NCBI GenBank assembly: GCA_030653505.1
Contig: JAURZK010000128.1
Location: 1-46,570, forward strand
Length of the DNA: 46,570 nucleotides
Direction of reading: 5' to 3'
DNA from: Rubrivivax sp.
GTDB lineage: Bacteria; Pseudomonadota; Gammaproteobacteria; Burkholderiales; Burkholderiaceae_C
In this document: one piece after another, positions 7,501 to 16,006 of the stretch
Position numbering within the stretch: position 1 is the first letter of the stretch
Layout of the letters: every line of letters begins with the position of its first letter
Made by a program: the position numbers and the translations under genes
The notes under the pieces: generated by a model
The model's database searches: none
Told to the model about the DNA's origin: nothing
Seen by the model: the letters and a program-made list of their open reading frames with translations, nothing else

Positions 7501-9426
7501 TCAGGGCGTCGCGAACAGCTCGCGGATCTGCTGCACTGCCGTCGGGTCCTCGACCGTCGACAGGTCGCCAGGATCGCGGCCCTCGCAGATGGCCTGGATC
7601 ACGCGGCGCAGCATCTTGCCCGAACGTGTCTTGGGCAACGCGCTGATGAAGCGCACGCGTGAAGGCCGCGCCACGGCGCCGAGCTGGTTGTCCACCACCT
7701 TCATCAGCTCGCCTTCCAGCGCCAGCGCGCCTTCGGGCGTGGCGGCGCGGGCGGGATCCCGCAGCACCACGAAGGCCATCGCGACCTGCCCCTTGAGCTG
7801 GTCGGCGACGCCGACCACGGCCACCTCGGCCACCGCGGCGTGGCTGGACAGGCTTTCCTCGATCTCGCGTGTGCCCAGGCGGTGGCCGGCGACGTTGATG
7901 ACGTCGTCGGTGCGGCCGAGGATGAAGTAGTAGCCGTCGGCGTCGCGCACGCCCCAGTCGAAGGTGCTGTAGAGGTAGCGGTCGGCCTGCTGCACGCCAT
8001 CGATCACCTTGCCGCGCACGCGTGTCCAGTAGGTCTTGACGAAACGTTCGTCGTCGCGCCACACGGTCTGCATGCAGCCGGGGGGCAGCGGGCCTTCGAT
8101 GACGACCACGCCCTTCTGGTCGGCGCCGGCCAGTTCCTCGCCAGTGCCTTCGTCGATGAGCTTGACGTCGTAGCCGTATACGGCCTTGCCGGGGCTGCCG
8201 AACTTGCTGGTCGCCTTCTCGACGCCGTTGCACAGGCTCAGGATGGGCCAGCCGGTTTCGGTCTGCCAGTAGTTGTCGATGATGGGCCGGCCCAGCGAGT
8301 CCGAGATCCACTGCGCCGTGGGTTCGTCCAGCGGTTCACCGGCCAGGAAGAGCGCACGCAGGCTGGACAGGTCGTGTTTTTTCAGCGCCGCCGGGTCCTG
8401 CTTCTTCAGCACCCGCACTGCGGTGGGCGCCGAGAACATCGAGGTCACCTTGTACTTCTCGACCAGGCTCCACCAGATGGCCGCGTCGGGGCGCGTGGGC
8501 AGGCCCTCGTACATGATGGTGGCCATACCGGCGATCAGCGGGCCGTAGATGATGTAGCTGTGGCCGACGACCCAGCCGATGTCGCTGGTGCTGAAGTAGG
8601 TCTCGCCGGCGTTGCCCAGGAAGATGTGTTTCATGCTCGCGGCCAGCGCCACGGCGTAGCCACCGGTGTCGCGCTGCACGCCCTTCGGTTTGCCCGTGGT
8701 GCCGCTGGTGTAGAGCGTGTAGCTCGGGTGCGTGCTGGGCAGCCACACGCAGGGCACGGGTGTGTCGGCATGGCCGTCGCGCCAGACGGCGTAGTCCTCG
8801 TCACGGCCCTCGACACGCTCGAAGGCAGCCAGGCCGCGGTCGACCATCAGCACCTTGGCCGGTTTGTGCACCGCCAGCTTGATGGCTTCGTCGAGCAGCG
8901 GCTTGTAGGCCACCACCTTGCCACCGCGGCTGCCGGCGTCGGCGCTGACGATGACCGTCGGTTCGGCGTCGTCGATGCGGCTGGCCAGGCTGACACTCGC
9001 AAAACCGCCGAAGACCACGGAATGGATGGCGCCGATGCGCGTGCAGGCCAGCATCGCAAAGGCGGCCTCGGGGATCATCGGCATGTAGATCAGCACGCGG
9101 TCGCCCTGCTGCACGCCCAGGCCCAGCAGCGTGGCGGCCATGCGCTGCACCTCGGCGTGCAGTTCGCGGAAGCTGTAGGTGCGCTCGATGCCGGTCTCCG
9201 TCGAGACGAAGATCAGCGCCGCCTGGTCGGCTCGCGTGGCCAGGTGGCGGTCGACGGCGTTGTGGCACAGGTTGGTGGTGCCACCGACGAACCACTTCGC
9301 GAACGGCGGGTTGCTGTAGTCGCACACCTGCGTCGGCGTCGTGTGCCAGTCGACCAGTTGCGCCTGCTCAGACCAGAAGGCGTCACGCTCGGTCAGCGAA
9401 CGGCGATGGAAGTCGGCGTAACCCAT
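7501..9426 (-). CDS. prpE: Propionyl-CoA synthetase
   Basis: A 641-residue AMP-forming acyl-CoA synthetase of the ACS/PrpE group that activates propionate (and possibly acrylate or 3-hydroxypropionate) to the CoA thioester. Visible motifs: YTSGTTGKPKGVQRDTGGYA, whose 'GVQRDTGGYAVAL' form distinguishes PrpE from acetyl-CoA synthetase, DNYWQTETGWPI, GRTDDVINVAGHRLGT and the catalytic lysine in PKTRSGKMLRR. That lysine is the usual target of regulatory acetylation in the family. The start ATG at 9426 has AGGAGA six bases upstream. The gene lies downstream of acuI on the same strand after 147 bases, so the two are probably co-transcribed. Confidence 0.96.
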   Translation of the reverse strand: MGYADFHRRSLTERDAFWSEQAQLVDWHTTPTQVCDYSNPPFAKWFVGGTTNLCHNAVDRHLATRADQAALIFVSTETGIERTYSFRELHAEVQRMAATLLGLGVQQGDRVLIYMPMIPEAAFAMLACTRIGAIHSVVFGGFASVSLASRIDDAEPTVIVSADAGSRGGKVVAYKPLLDEAIKLAVHKPAKVLMVDRGLAAFERVEGRDEDYAVWRDGHADTPVPCVWLPSTHPSYTLYTSGTTGKPKGVQRDTGGYAVALAASMKHIFLGNAGETYFSTSDIGWVVGHSYIIYGPLIAGMATIMYEGLPTRPDAAIWWSLVEKYKVTSMFSAPTAVRVLKKQDPAALKKHDLSSLRALFLAGEPLDEPTAQWISDSLGRPIIDNYWQTETGWPILSLCNGVEKATSKFGSPGKAVYGYDVKLIDEGTGEELAGADQKGVVVIEGPLPPGCMQTVWRDDERFVKTYWTRVRGKVIDGVQQADRYLYSTFDWGVRDADGYYFILGRTDDVINVAGHRLGTREIEESLSSHAAVAEVAVVGVADQLKGQVAMAFVVLRDPARAATPEGALALEGELMKVVDNQLGAVARPSRVRFISALPKTRSGKMLRRVIQAICEGRDPGDLSTVEDPTAVQQIRELFATP

Positions 9427-9573
9427 GTGCTGTCTCCTGGTTCCGGGGTTCGGATGGGCCGCTGCGGCGGCCGGCTGGCTGGGTGCCCCGTGGAAGCAGC
9501 CATTTTCGGCTGCGCCCTTGCACACGGCTGACACCCGAGCGGTGCCCTCATGCCGGCCTGTGGGCGACAGCCC

Positions 9574-10560
9574 TCAGATGCGCACCACGATGCGCCCCCG
9601 AACCTGCCCGGCCATCAGGCGCTGTGCGGCGGCCACGGCGTCTTCCAGCGCCACCTCCTCGACCATGGTTTCCAGCAGAGCCGGGTCGAGGTCGCGCGCC
9701 AGCCGCGCCCAGGCCTGCTCGCGCAGCACCTGTGGCGCCATGACGCTGTCGATGCCGGCCAGCGTGATGCCACGCAGGATGAAGGGCGCCACGCTTCCCG
9801 GCAGGTCCATGCCCTGGGCCAGCCCGCAGGCGGCCACGACGCCGCCGTAGCGTGTCTGCGCCAGCGCGTTGACCAGCGTGTGGCTGCCCAGCGCATCGAC
9901 GACGGCAGCCCAGCGCTCTTTCTGCAGTGGCTTGCCCGGCGCGCCGAACTCGGCGCGGTCGATGACCTCGCTGGCACCCAGGTGCTTCAGGTAGCCGGTT
10001 TCCTGCGTCTTGCCGCTGGCCGCCACCACGCGGTGGCCCAGACGGGCAAGCAGTGCGATGGCCACGCTGCCGACACCACCGGTGGCCCCGGTCACCAGCA
10101 CGTCGCCAGCCCCCGGCACCAGACCGTGACGTTCCAGCGCCAGCACGCAGAGCATTGCGGTGTAACCCGCGGTGCCTATGGCCATGGCCTGGCGCGGGGT
10201 GAAAGCGACCGGAAGTTTCACCAACCCGTCGCCCTTCAGCCGCGCACGTTCGGCCAGACAGCCCCAGCGGGTTTCGCCCACGCCCCAGCCGTTGTGCACG
10301 AAGCGGTCGCCGGGTTGCCAGGCGGGGTGGCTGCTTTCCAGCACCGTGCCGGCACCGTCGATGCCCGGCACCATAGGCCAGACGCGCACCACCGGCGACT
10401 TGTTGGTCAGCGCCAGACCGTCCTTGAAGTTCAACGTGGAGTAGGCGGGCTGCACCAGCACGTCGCCCGCTTCGGCGGGCTGCAAGCGGCTGTCATCCAG
10501 CGTGGTCAGGCCGGCGCGGAAGCCGGCATCGTCTTTCTCGAGGAGCAGGGCCTTGAACAT
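9574..10560 (-). CDS. acuI: Acrylyl-CoA reductase (AcuI/YhdH family)
   Basis: A 328-residue zinc-free medium-chain dehydrogenase of the YhdH/AcuI group, which reduces acrylyl-CoA to propionyl-CoA with NADPH. Features: MFKALLLEKDD start, YSTLNFKDGLALT, VPGIDGAGTV, GTAGYTAMLCV, the Rossmann motif VTGATGGVGSVA, ASGKTQETGYLKHLGAS and the terminal RGRIVVR. The frame continues upstream to a GTG-type codon, but MFKALL is the family start. The product feeds the same propionyl-CoA pool as the downstream prpE gene. It is divergent from the NlpC/P60 gene, with 89 bases between the two start codons. Confidence 0.95.
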   Translation of the reverse strand: MFKALLLEKDDAGFRAGLTTLDDSRLQPAEAGDVLVQPAYSTLNFKDGLALTNKSPVVRVWPMVPGIDGAGTVLESSHPAWQPGDRFVHNGWGVGETRWGCLAERARLKGDGLVKLPVAFTPRQAMAIGTAGYTAMLCVLALERHGLVPGAGDVLVTGATGGVGSVAIALLARLGHRVVAASGKTQETGYLKHLGASEVIDRAEFGAPGKPLQKERWAAVVDALGSHTLVNALAQTRYGGVVAACGLAQGMDLPGSVAPFILRGITLAGIDSVMAPQVLREQAWARLARDLDPALLETMVEEVALEDAVAAAQRLMAGQVRGRIVVRI

Positions 10561-10612
10561 TTGGTATCCGTGGGGGTGGCAAGGCCTGCCATGCTGCCAC
10601 GTCCGCGTCAAG

Positions 10613-10640
10613 TTGACGTGCCGCACCGCACTGCTATCCT
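10613..10640 (+). promoter_or_regulatory. Sigma-70-like promoter for the NlpC/P60 gene
   Basis: TTGACG (10613-10618), a 16-base spacer and TATCCT (10635-10640). The ATG of the NlpC/P60 gene is at 10650, so initiation about seven bases past the -10 box would leave only two or three untranslated bases. There is no Shine-Dalgarno sequence, consistent with a leaderless message. Confidence 0.6.
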
Positions 10641-10649
10641 GCGCCGCCG

Positions 10650-11276
10650 ATGCCCTACAAGCCCCCGACCCCCTCCTTGTTGCTCTGCCTGCTGTGCCTG
10701 GCGCTGCCCGTGCGGGCCGAGCCTTCCTCGGAAGCGACCTCGGCGCCCGGCCCCGACCCCGTGCTGCAGCTGCTGCACGACAAGGGCCTGCTTTCCGGGC
10801 CCACCCGCCAGGCCCAGCAGATGGCCGCGCAGATCGAGGCCAGCCCGCTGGTGCAGCAGATGCGCGACAGCGCCACCGAACTCGTGATCGCGTCGATGAA
10901 CTTCCTCGGCGTGCGCTACGTTCGCGGCGGCAACAGCGCAGAGCAGGGTTTCGACTGCAGCGGCTTCACGCGCTATGTCTTCGAGCACAGCCTGGGCCTG
11001 GTGCTGCCGCGTCGCGCCGACGAGCAGGCGCGCCAGGCCGGGCTGATGAGCGTGGGCCGCAACGAGCTCCGGCCGGGCGACCTGGTGTTCTTCAACACCA
11101 TGCGGCGCGCCTTCTCGCACGTGGGCATCTACGTCGGCGAGGGCAAGTTCATCCACGCCCCGCGCAGCGGCGCCGAAGTGCGCATCGAGGACATGCGCGC
11201 CGCCTACTGGACCAAGCGCTTCAACGGCGCGCGGCGGGCCGACATCCCCGCGCCGCTGACCCTGGCACCGAACTGA
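10650..11276 (+). CDS. NlpC/P60 (C40) cell-wall endopeptidase
   Basis: A 208-residue secreted cysteine peptidase expected to cut peptidoglycan stem peptides in the periplasm. The signal peptide is residues 1-23 (PSLLLCLLCLALPVRA). The catalytic triad is visible as Cys103 in GFDCSGFTRYVF, His157 in FSHVGIYVG and His169 in FIHAPRSG. The family feature LRPGDLVFFNT is present. Residues 24-80 form a linker/helical region with no recognised cell-wall-binding domain. No ribosome-binding site precedes the ATG and a good promoter ends 10 bases before it, so it may be translated leaderless. moaA follows after 27 bases. Confidence 0.94.
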   Translation: MPYKPPTPSLLLCLLCLALPVRAEPSSEATSAPGPDPVLQLLHDKGLLSGPTRQAQQMAAQIEASPLVQQMRDSATELVIASMNFLGVRYVRGGNSAEQGFDCSGFTRYVFEHSLGLVLPRRADEQARQAGLMSVGRNELRPGDLVFFNTMRRAFSHVGIYVGEGKFIHAPRSGAEVRIEDMRAAYWTKRFNGARRADIPAPLTLAPN

Positions 11277-11303
11277 TCCTGCGCCTGCCGCCACAATGGG
11301 GGC

Positions 11304-12446
11304 ATGGGCGAGAACATCATTCCCTTGGCCGACCTGCGCTACGCAGCGGAAGTGCCGCGTGTGCCCGGCCACGGCTTCGAGCCCGGCAGCCTGCTGGCCG
11401 ACCGCCTGGGCCGGCCGCTGCGCGACTTGCGCATCTCGGTCACCGACCGCTGCAACTTCCGCTGCAGCTACTGCATGCCCAAGGACGTGTTCGACAAGGA
11501 CTACAAGTTCCTGCCACACAGCAGCCTGCTCAGCTTCGAGGAGATCACGCGCGTGGCGGGGCTCTTCGTCGCGCACGGCGTGGTCAAGCTTCGGCTCACC
11601 GGCGGCGAGCCGCTGCTGCGCAAACATGTCGAGACGCTGATCGCGCAACTGGCGGCACTGCGCACGCCGCAGGGCGAGACACTCGACATCACGCTCACCA
11701 CCAACGGCTCGCTGCTCGAACGCAAGGCGCAGGCGCTGGCCGAGGCCGGACTGAAGCGTGTGACGGTGAGCCTGGACGCGCTCGACGACGCCATCTTCAG
11801 GCGCATGAACGACGTCGATTTCCCGGTTGCCGACGTGCTGCGCGGCATCGACGCGGCGCTGAAGGCCGGGCTGGCGCCGATCAAGGTCAACATGGTCGTC
11901 AAGCGCGGCACCAACGACCACGAAATCGTGCCGCTCGCGCGCCACGTGCGCGAGCACTACGGTCCGGACGTGGTGCTGCGCTTCATCGAGTACATGGACG
12001 TCGGCGCCACCAACGGCTGGCGCATGGACGAGGTGCTGCCCTCGACCGAGGTGGTGGAACGTCTGGCGGCGGCATTCCCGCTGCTGCCGCTGGAGGCAAG
12101 CGCGCCCGGCGAGACGGCGCAGCGCTGGCGCTACGCCGACGGCGGCGGCGAGGTCGGTGTCATCAGCAGCGTCACGCAGGCCTTCTGCGGCGACTGCAAC
12201 CGCGCCCGGCTCTCGACCGAGGGCAAACTCTTCCTGTGCCTGTTCGCCAGCCGCGGCCACGACCTGCGCGCCCTGCTGCGCGGCCGCCAGCCCGACGGCG
12301 CGACATGGACCGACGCCCAGATCGCCGCGGCCATCGGACTCATCTGGTCCGACCGCGAAGACCGCTACTCGCAGCTGCGCGGTGCGCAGGAGGCCGCGCC
12401 CGGCGGTGGCGGGCGGCGTGTCGAGATGCACTACATCGGCGGTTGA
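11304..12446 (+). CDS. moaA: GTP 3',8-cyclase (molybdenum cofactor synthesis)
   Basis: A 380-residue radical-SAM enzyme for the first step of molybdopterin synthesis. The N-terminal Fe-S motif is Cys50-x3-Cys54-x2-Cys57 in [15 protein letters not shown]. The SAM-binding region is [11 protein letters not shown]. The C-terminal substrate cluster is in [20 protein letters not shown], and the chain ends in the required GG. An extra loop ([17 protein letters not shown]) precedes the last residues. The N-terminus carries about 35 residues before the first conserved segment, as in many betaproteobacterial homologues. No other moa/moe genes lie nearby, so it is a stand-alone copy next to the NlpC/P60 gene. 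Confidence 0.97.
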   Translation: MGENIIPLADLRYAAEVPRVPGHGFEPGSLLADRLGRPLRDLRISVTDRCNFRCSYCMPKDVFDKDYKFLPHSSLLSFEEITRVAGLFVAHGVVKLRLTGGEPLLRKHVETLIAQLAALRTPQGETLDITLTTNGSLLERKAQALAEAGLKRVTVSLDALDDAIFRRMNDVDFPVADVLRGIDAALKAGLAPIKVNMVVKRGTNDHEIVPLARHVREHYGPDVVLRFIEYMDVGATNGWRMDEVLPSTEVVERLAAAFPLLPLEASAPGETAQRWRYADGGGEVGVISSVTQAFCGDCNRARLSTEGKLFLCLFASRGHDLRALLRGRQPDGATWTDAQIAAAIGLIWSDREDRYSQLRGAQEAAPGGGGRRVEMHYIGG

Positions 12447-12644
12447 TGGCGCGGCCCGGTGTGCCGGCTTCCCGCCCATGCGGCGTGTGGCGTCCAGGAC
12501 AAATGCCGTGGAAGCCCGAGTCACGGTGGACGGGCGCATCCCGTATAAACCCGGCAGTCTCTTTGCCCACCCCCGAACAGCGCACAAGGTCCGGCAGGTA
12601 CATCCTGCCGCAGCCCGTGCCTGTCTCCCTTCACTGAGGACCCG

Positions 12645-14174
12645 ATGGAACCGTCCCTTATCCGCATGCTGGGCACCGCCGCCGACGACGCCTTGGCCAT
12701 CACGGCACCCGGCCGCCCTGCACTGAACTTCGGCGCGCTGCGCGCCCTCGTCCAGCGCACGCTGCACCGCCTGAACGCCCTGGGCATCGGCCGCAACGAC
12801 CGCGTGGCCATCGTGCTGGCCAACGGCCCCGAGATGGCCACCTGTTTCCTCAGCGCGGCCTGCGGCGTGACCACGGCGCCGCTGAACCCGGCCTACCGCG
12901 CCGACGAGTTCGAGTTCTACCTGTCCGACCTGAACGCCAAGGCGCTGATCGTCGAGCACGACAGCAACTCGCCGGCCATCGAAATGGCCAACAAACTCGG
13001 CGTGCGCCTGCTCGACCTGGTGCCCGGCAGCGCCGCCGGCGACTTCACCCTGACGCCGAGGGACGGCCAAGGCGGCACGCCGTCTGTCCACGGCGGCACG
13101 GCCATGCCCGACGACGTCTCGATGGTGCTGCACACCAGCGGAACCACGTCGCGGCCCAAGATCGTGCCGCTGTCGCAGCGCAATCTGTGTGCATCGGCGC
13201 GCAACATCGGCCACACCCTCCAGTTCACGCCATCCGACCGCGGCCTGAACGTGATGCCGCTGTTCCATATTCACGGCCTCATCGCCGGCGTGCTGGCGCC
13301 ACTGGCCGCCGGCTCGCAGGTTTACTGCACGCCCGGCTTCAACGCGCTGAAGTTCTTCGGCTGGATGGACGAGGCCCGGCCCACCTGGTACACGGCAGTG
13401 CCGACCATGCATCAGGCGATCCTCAGCCGCGCCGGCAAGAACGCCGAGGTCATCAAGCGTCACCCGCTGCGGTTCATCCGCAGCAGCAGCAGTTCGATGC
13501 CGCCCCAGGTGATCCGCGAACTCGAGGAGGTCTTCGGCGCGCCGTTGATCGAGAGCTACGGCATGACCGAGGCCTGCCACCAGATGGCCAGCAACCCGCT
13601 GCCGCCAGCCGCCCGCAAGCCCGGCAGCGTGGGTATCGCTGCCGGCCCCGAGGTCGCCATCATGGCCGAGGACGGCAGCCTGCTGCCGCACGGCGAAATC
13701 GGCGAGATCGTCATCCGCGGCGACAACGTGACCGCCGGCTACGAGAACAACGCCAAGGCCAATGCCGAAGCTTTCACGGCAGGCCCCAACAGCGGCTGGT
13801 TCCGCACCGGCGACCAGGGCGTGATGGACGCCGACGGTTATGTCAGCCTCACCGGACGGCTGAAGGAGATCATCAACCGCGGCGGCGAAAAGATCAGCCC
13901 GCGCGAGGTCGACGAGATCCTCATGGACCACCCCGCCGTGGCGCAGGTGGTGTGCTTCGGCATGCCGCACCCCAAGCTGGGCGAAGAAGTGGCCGCCTGC
14001 GTGGTGCTGCGCGACGGCCAGGCCGTCACCGAACGGGAACTGCAGGACTTCACGGCCAAGCGCGTCGCCGACTTCAAGGTGCCGAAGAAGATCCTCTTCA
14101 TGGCAGAGATTCCCAAGGGCGCCACCGGCAAGCTGCAGCGCATCGGCCTGGCCGCCAAGCTCGGCCTGGGCTGA
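12645..14174 (+). CDS. Acyl-CoA synthetase, AAE3/oxalyl-CoA synthetase-like
   Basis: A 509-residue AMP-forming ligase. Adenylation motifs: LHTSGTTSRPKIVPLSQ, MPLFHIHGLIAG, WYTAVPTMHQ, IESYGMTEACHQMASNPLPP, GWFRTGDQGVMD, GRLKEIINRGGEKISPRE and the catalytic Lys in PKGATGKLQR. From memory these blocks closely match the AAE3/Pcs60 group (oxalate-CoA ligases), more than general fatty-acyl-CoA ligases, so a short dicarboxylate such as oxalate is a reasonable substrate guess. A TGAGGA site stands four bases before the ATG. The Bug receptor/TTT transporter and a KPR-like dehydrogenase follow on the same strand, after a 264-base gap. The substrate remains inferred. Confidence 0.85.
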   Translation: MEPSLIRMLGTAADDALAITAPGRPALNFGALRALVQRTLHRLNALGIGRNDRVAIVLANGPEMATCFLSAACGVTTAPLNPAYRADEFEFYLSDLNAKALIVEHDSNSPAIEMANKLGVRLLDLVPGSAAGDFTLTPRDGQGGTPSVHGGTAMPDDVSMVLHTSGTTSRPKIVPLSQRNLCASARNIGHTLQFTPSDRGLNVMPLFHIHGLIAGVLAPLAAGSQVYCTPGFNALKFFGWMDEARPTWYTAVPTMHQAILSRAGKNAEVIKRHPLRFIRSSSSSMPPQVIRELEEVFGAPLIESYGMTEACHQMASNPLPPAARKPGSVGIAAGPEVAIMAEDGSLLPHGEIGEIVIRGDNVTAGYENNAKANAEAFTAGPNSGWFRTGDQGVMDADGYVSLTGRLKEIINRGGEKISPREVDEILMDHPAVAQVVCFGMPHPKLGEEVAACVVLRDGQAVTERELQDFTAKRVADFKVPKKILFMAEIPKGATGKLQRIGLAAKLGLG

Positions 14175-14438
14175 AAGACAACCGCTGGCCGTTTCATCGC
14201 GCGCCCTGAAGTCGGCGGCGGAAGACTAGGGTAAGCGTTAATCTTGAAATGGTTGAGATAAGCAAAGCCTGAAGAGGGGCGGCAGAAGTTGTGAATAGTC
14301 GGGCTGCAACGGCGCGGCTACATTCCGCTCGGGGCGTCCTGCGCACCCACCCCGATGCCGCCGTAGCAACAGCCTGCCCCGATGGCGGCTGTATCCACTG
14401 CCACTGCATGTGACTTCCCTCTGAATCCAGGAGACAAC

Positions 14439-15482
14439 ATGAGCTGGACTACGAACCGCCCCGCCCGCGCCGCCGCGCGCCCCGCCCCCCTGCTGCGCGC
14501 GCTGGGGGCCTTGCTGGTCGGCGCCGCCGCCCTGGCGCTCAGCCCGGCCGCACGCGCCTGGGAACCGGCCAAGCCGGTCGAATTCGTCGTGCCGGCCGGC
14601 ACCGGCGGCGGCGCCGACCAGATGGCGCGCTTCATCCAGGGCGTGGTGGCCAAGAACAACCTGATGAAGCAGCCCATCGTCGTCGTCAACCGCAGCGGTG
14701 GCGCCGGGGCCGAGGGGTTTCTCGACGTCAAGGGCGACAAGGGCAACCCGCACAAGATCATCATCACGCTCTCCAACCTGTTCACCACGCCGCTGGCCAC
14801 CGGCGTGCCCTTCAACTGGCGCGACATGACACCGGTGTCGATGCTGGCGCTGGACCAGTTCGTGCTGTGGGTCAACGTCGAGTCGCCCCACAAGACGGCC
14901 AAGGATTACTTCGCAGCGCTGAAGAGCTCGCCTGACCGTACCTTCAAGATGGGCGGCACCGGCAGCAAGCAGGAAGACCAGATCATCACCGTGCTGCTGG
15001 AAAAGGCCGCCGGCAAGAAGATCACCTACATCCCGTTCAAGGGCGGCGGCGACGTGGCCGTGCAGCTGGTCGGCAACCACATCACGTCGACGGTCAACAA
15101 CCCGATCGAGGCCGAATCGCACTGGCGTGCCGGCAAGCTGCGTCCGCTGTGCGTGTTCGACAAGGTGGCCATGCCCTACAAGGACAAGCTCACCGCCACG
15201 ATGTCGTGGGCCGACATCCCGCCCTGCTCGTCCGCCGGCATCCCGGCCGAGTACGTGATGCTGCGCGGCATCTTCATGGCTCCGGGCGTGACGGCCGAGC
15301 AGACCCAGTTCTACGTCGACCTGCTGGCCAAGGTGCGCGCGCTGCCCGAATGGAAGGATTTCATGAACAAGGGTGCCTTCAACCAGACCAGCATGTCGGG
15401 CCAGGCCTACTTCGACTGGGTGGCGAAGAACGAACAGCTGCACCGCGAGCTGATGCGCGACGCCGGCTTCCTGGCCAAGTAG
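14439..15482 (+). CDS. tctC: Bug-type periplasmic receptor of tripartite tricarboxylate transporter
   Basis: A 347-residue solute-binding protein of the Bug/TctC family. It has an Ala-rich signal peptide (residues 1-40, cut near AARAWEP) and the family features PVEFVVPAGTGGGADQMARFI, PIVVVNRSGGAGAEGF, MGGTGSKQEDQI, YIPFKGGGDVAVQLVG and FMAPGV. The mature protein captures organic acids, often dicarboxylates or aromatic acids, for the TctAB permease. AGGAGA lies four bases before the ATG; an upstream frame exists but lacks a signal peptide start. It is the first gene of tctCBA-panE, with 10 bases to tctB. The 264 bases upstream are relatively AT-rich around 14230-14265, without a clear promoter. 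Confidence 0.94.
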   Translation: MSWTTNRPARAAARPAPLLRALGALLVGAAALALSPAARAWEPAKPVEFVVPAGTGGGADQMARFIQGVVAKNNLMKQPIVVVNRSGGAGAEGFLDVKGDKGNPHKIIITLSNLFTTPLATGVPFNWRDMTPVSMLALDQFVLWVNVESPHKTAKDYFAALKSSPDRTFKMGGTGSKQEDQIITVLLEKAAGKKITYIPFKGGGDVAVQLVGNHITSTVNNPIEAESHWRAGKLRPLCVFDKVAMPYKDKLTATMSWADIPPCSSAGIPAEYVMLRGIFMAPGVTAEQTQFYVDLLAKVRALPEWKDFMNKGAFNQTSMSGQAYFDWVAKNEQLHRELMRDAGFLAK

Positions 15483-15492
15483 GGGGCGGTTC

Positions 15493-15993
15493 ATGTCACC
15501 AGCCGAGAGCCACGCCGACAGCGTCGGTGTGCGATGGCCTGAGCTGCTCGTCGCGCTCTTCCTGATGGCGCTGGCCGGCCTGGTGCTGGCCGACAGCCTG
15601 CGCGTGGGCATAGGGTGGGGCGAGGACGGCCCGCGTTCGGGCTACTTCCCCTTCTACATCGGGCTGGCGCTGCTGTGCTCCAGCGCCTGGACGGCGTTCA
15701 AGGCGCTGCGTCGGTGGCGCGTGGCCGAAGTCTTCGCCGAGCGCGCGCAGCTTCGGCTGGTGATGGCCATCCTGTGGCCGATGACGGCCTACGTTGCGCT
15801 GGTCAGCTTCATGGGTATCTACGTCTCGTCGGCGGCGCTCATCGCCTACTTCATGCTGCGCCACGGCAAGCACGGCGCGGCGCTCACCGCCGCCGTGGCG
15901 GTGGGTGTTCCCCTGTTCTTCTACCTGGTGTTCGAACGCTGGTTCCTGGTGCCGCTGCCAAAGGGGCCGCTCGAAGCCTTGATCGGGCTCTGA
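15493..15993 (+). CDS. tctB: Tripartite tricarboxylate transporter small subunit
   Basis: A 166-residue inner-membrane protein with about four transmembrane helices (around 17-35, 52-68, 88-110 and 130-150), the standard TctB layout. It forms the permease with TctA. Visible signature elements are the GPRSGYFPFYIGLALL loop after helix 1 and a short cytoplasmic segment RWRVAEVFAER. The gene is 10 bases after tctC and 13 before tctA, so it is co-transcribed. Sequence of this subunit is poorly conserved in the family; the assignment relies on size, topology and position. Confidence 0.9.
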   Translation: MSPAESHADSVGVRWPELLVALFLMALAGLVLADSLRVGIGWGEDGPRSGYFPFYIGLALLCSSAWTAFKALRRWRVAEVFAERAQLRLVMAILWPMTAYVALVSFMGIYVSSAALIAYFMLRHGKHGAALTAAVAVGVPLFFYLVFERWFLVPLPKGPLEALIGL

Positions 15994-16006
15994 GGGCGGC
16001 ATTGAC

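Noticed and set aside
10608..13970. 1120-codon open frame on the minus strand
   Set aside because: It lies antisense to the NlpC/P60, moaA and acyl-CoA synthetase genes, all of which have clear motifs; its His/Arg/Gly/Val-rich composition is that of a GC3-bias shadow.
14175..14438. Possible small RNA or promoter in the gap before tctC
   Set aside because: Locally AT-richer with TTGAAA and TTGAGA hexamers, but no paired -10 box, terminator or stable structure could be supported.
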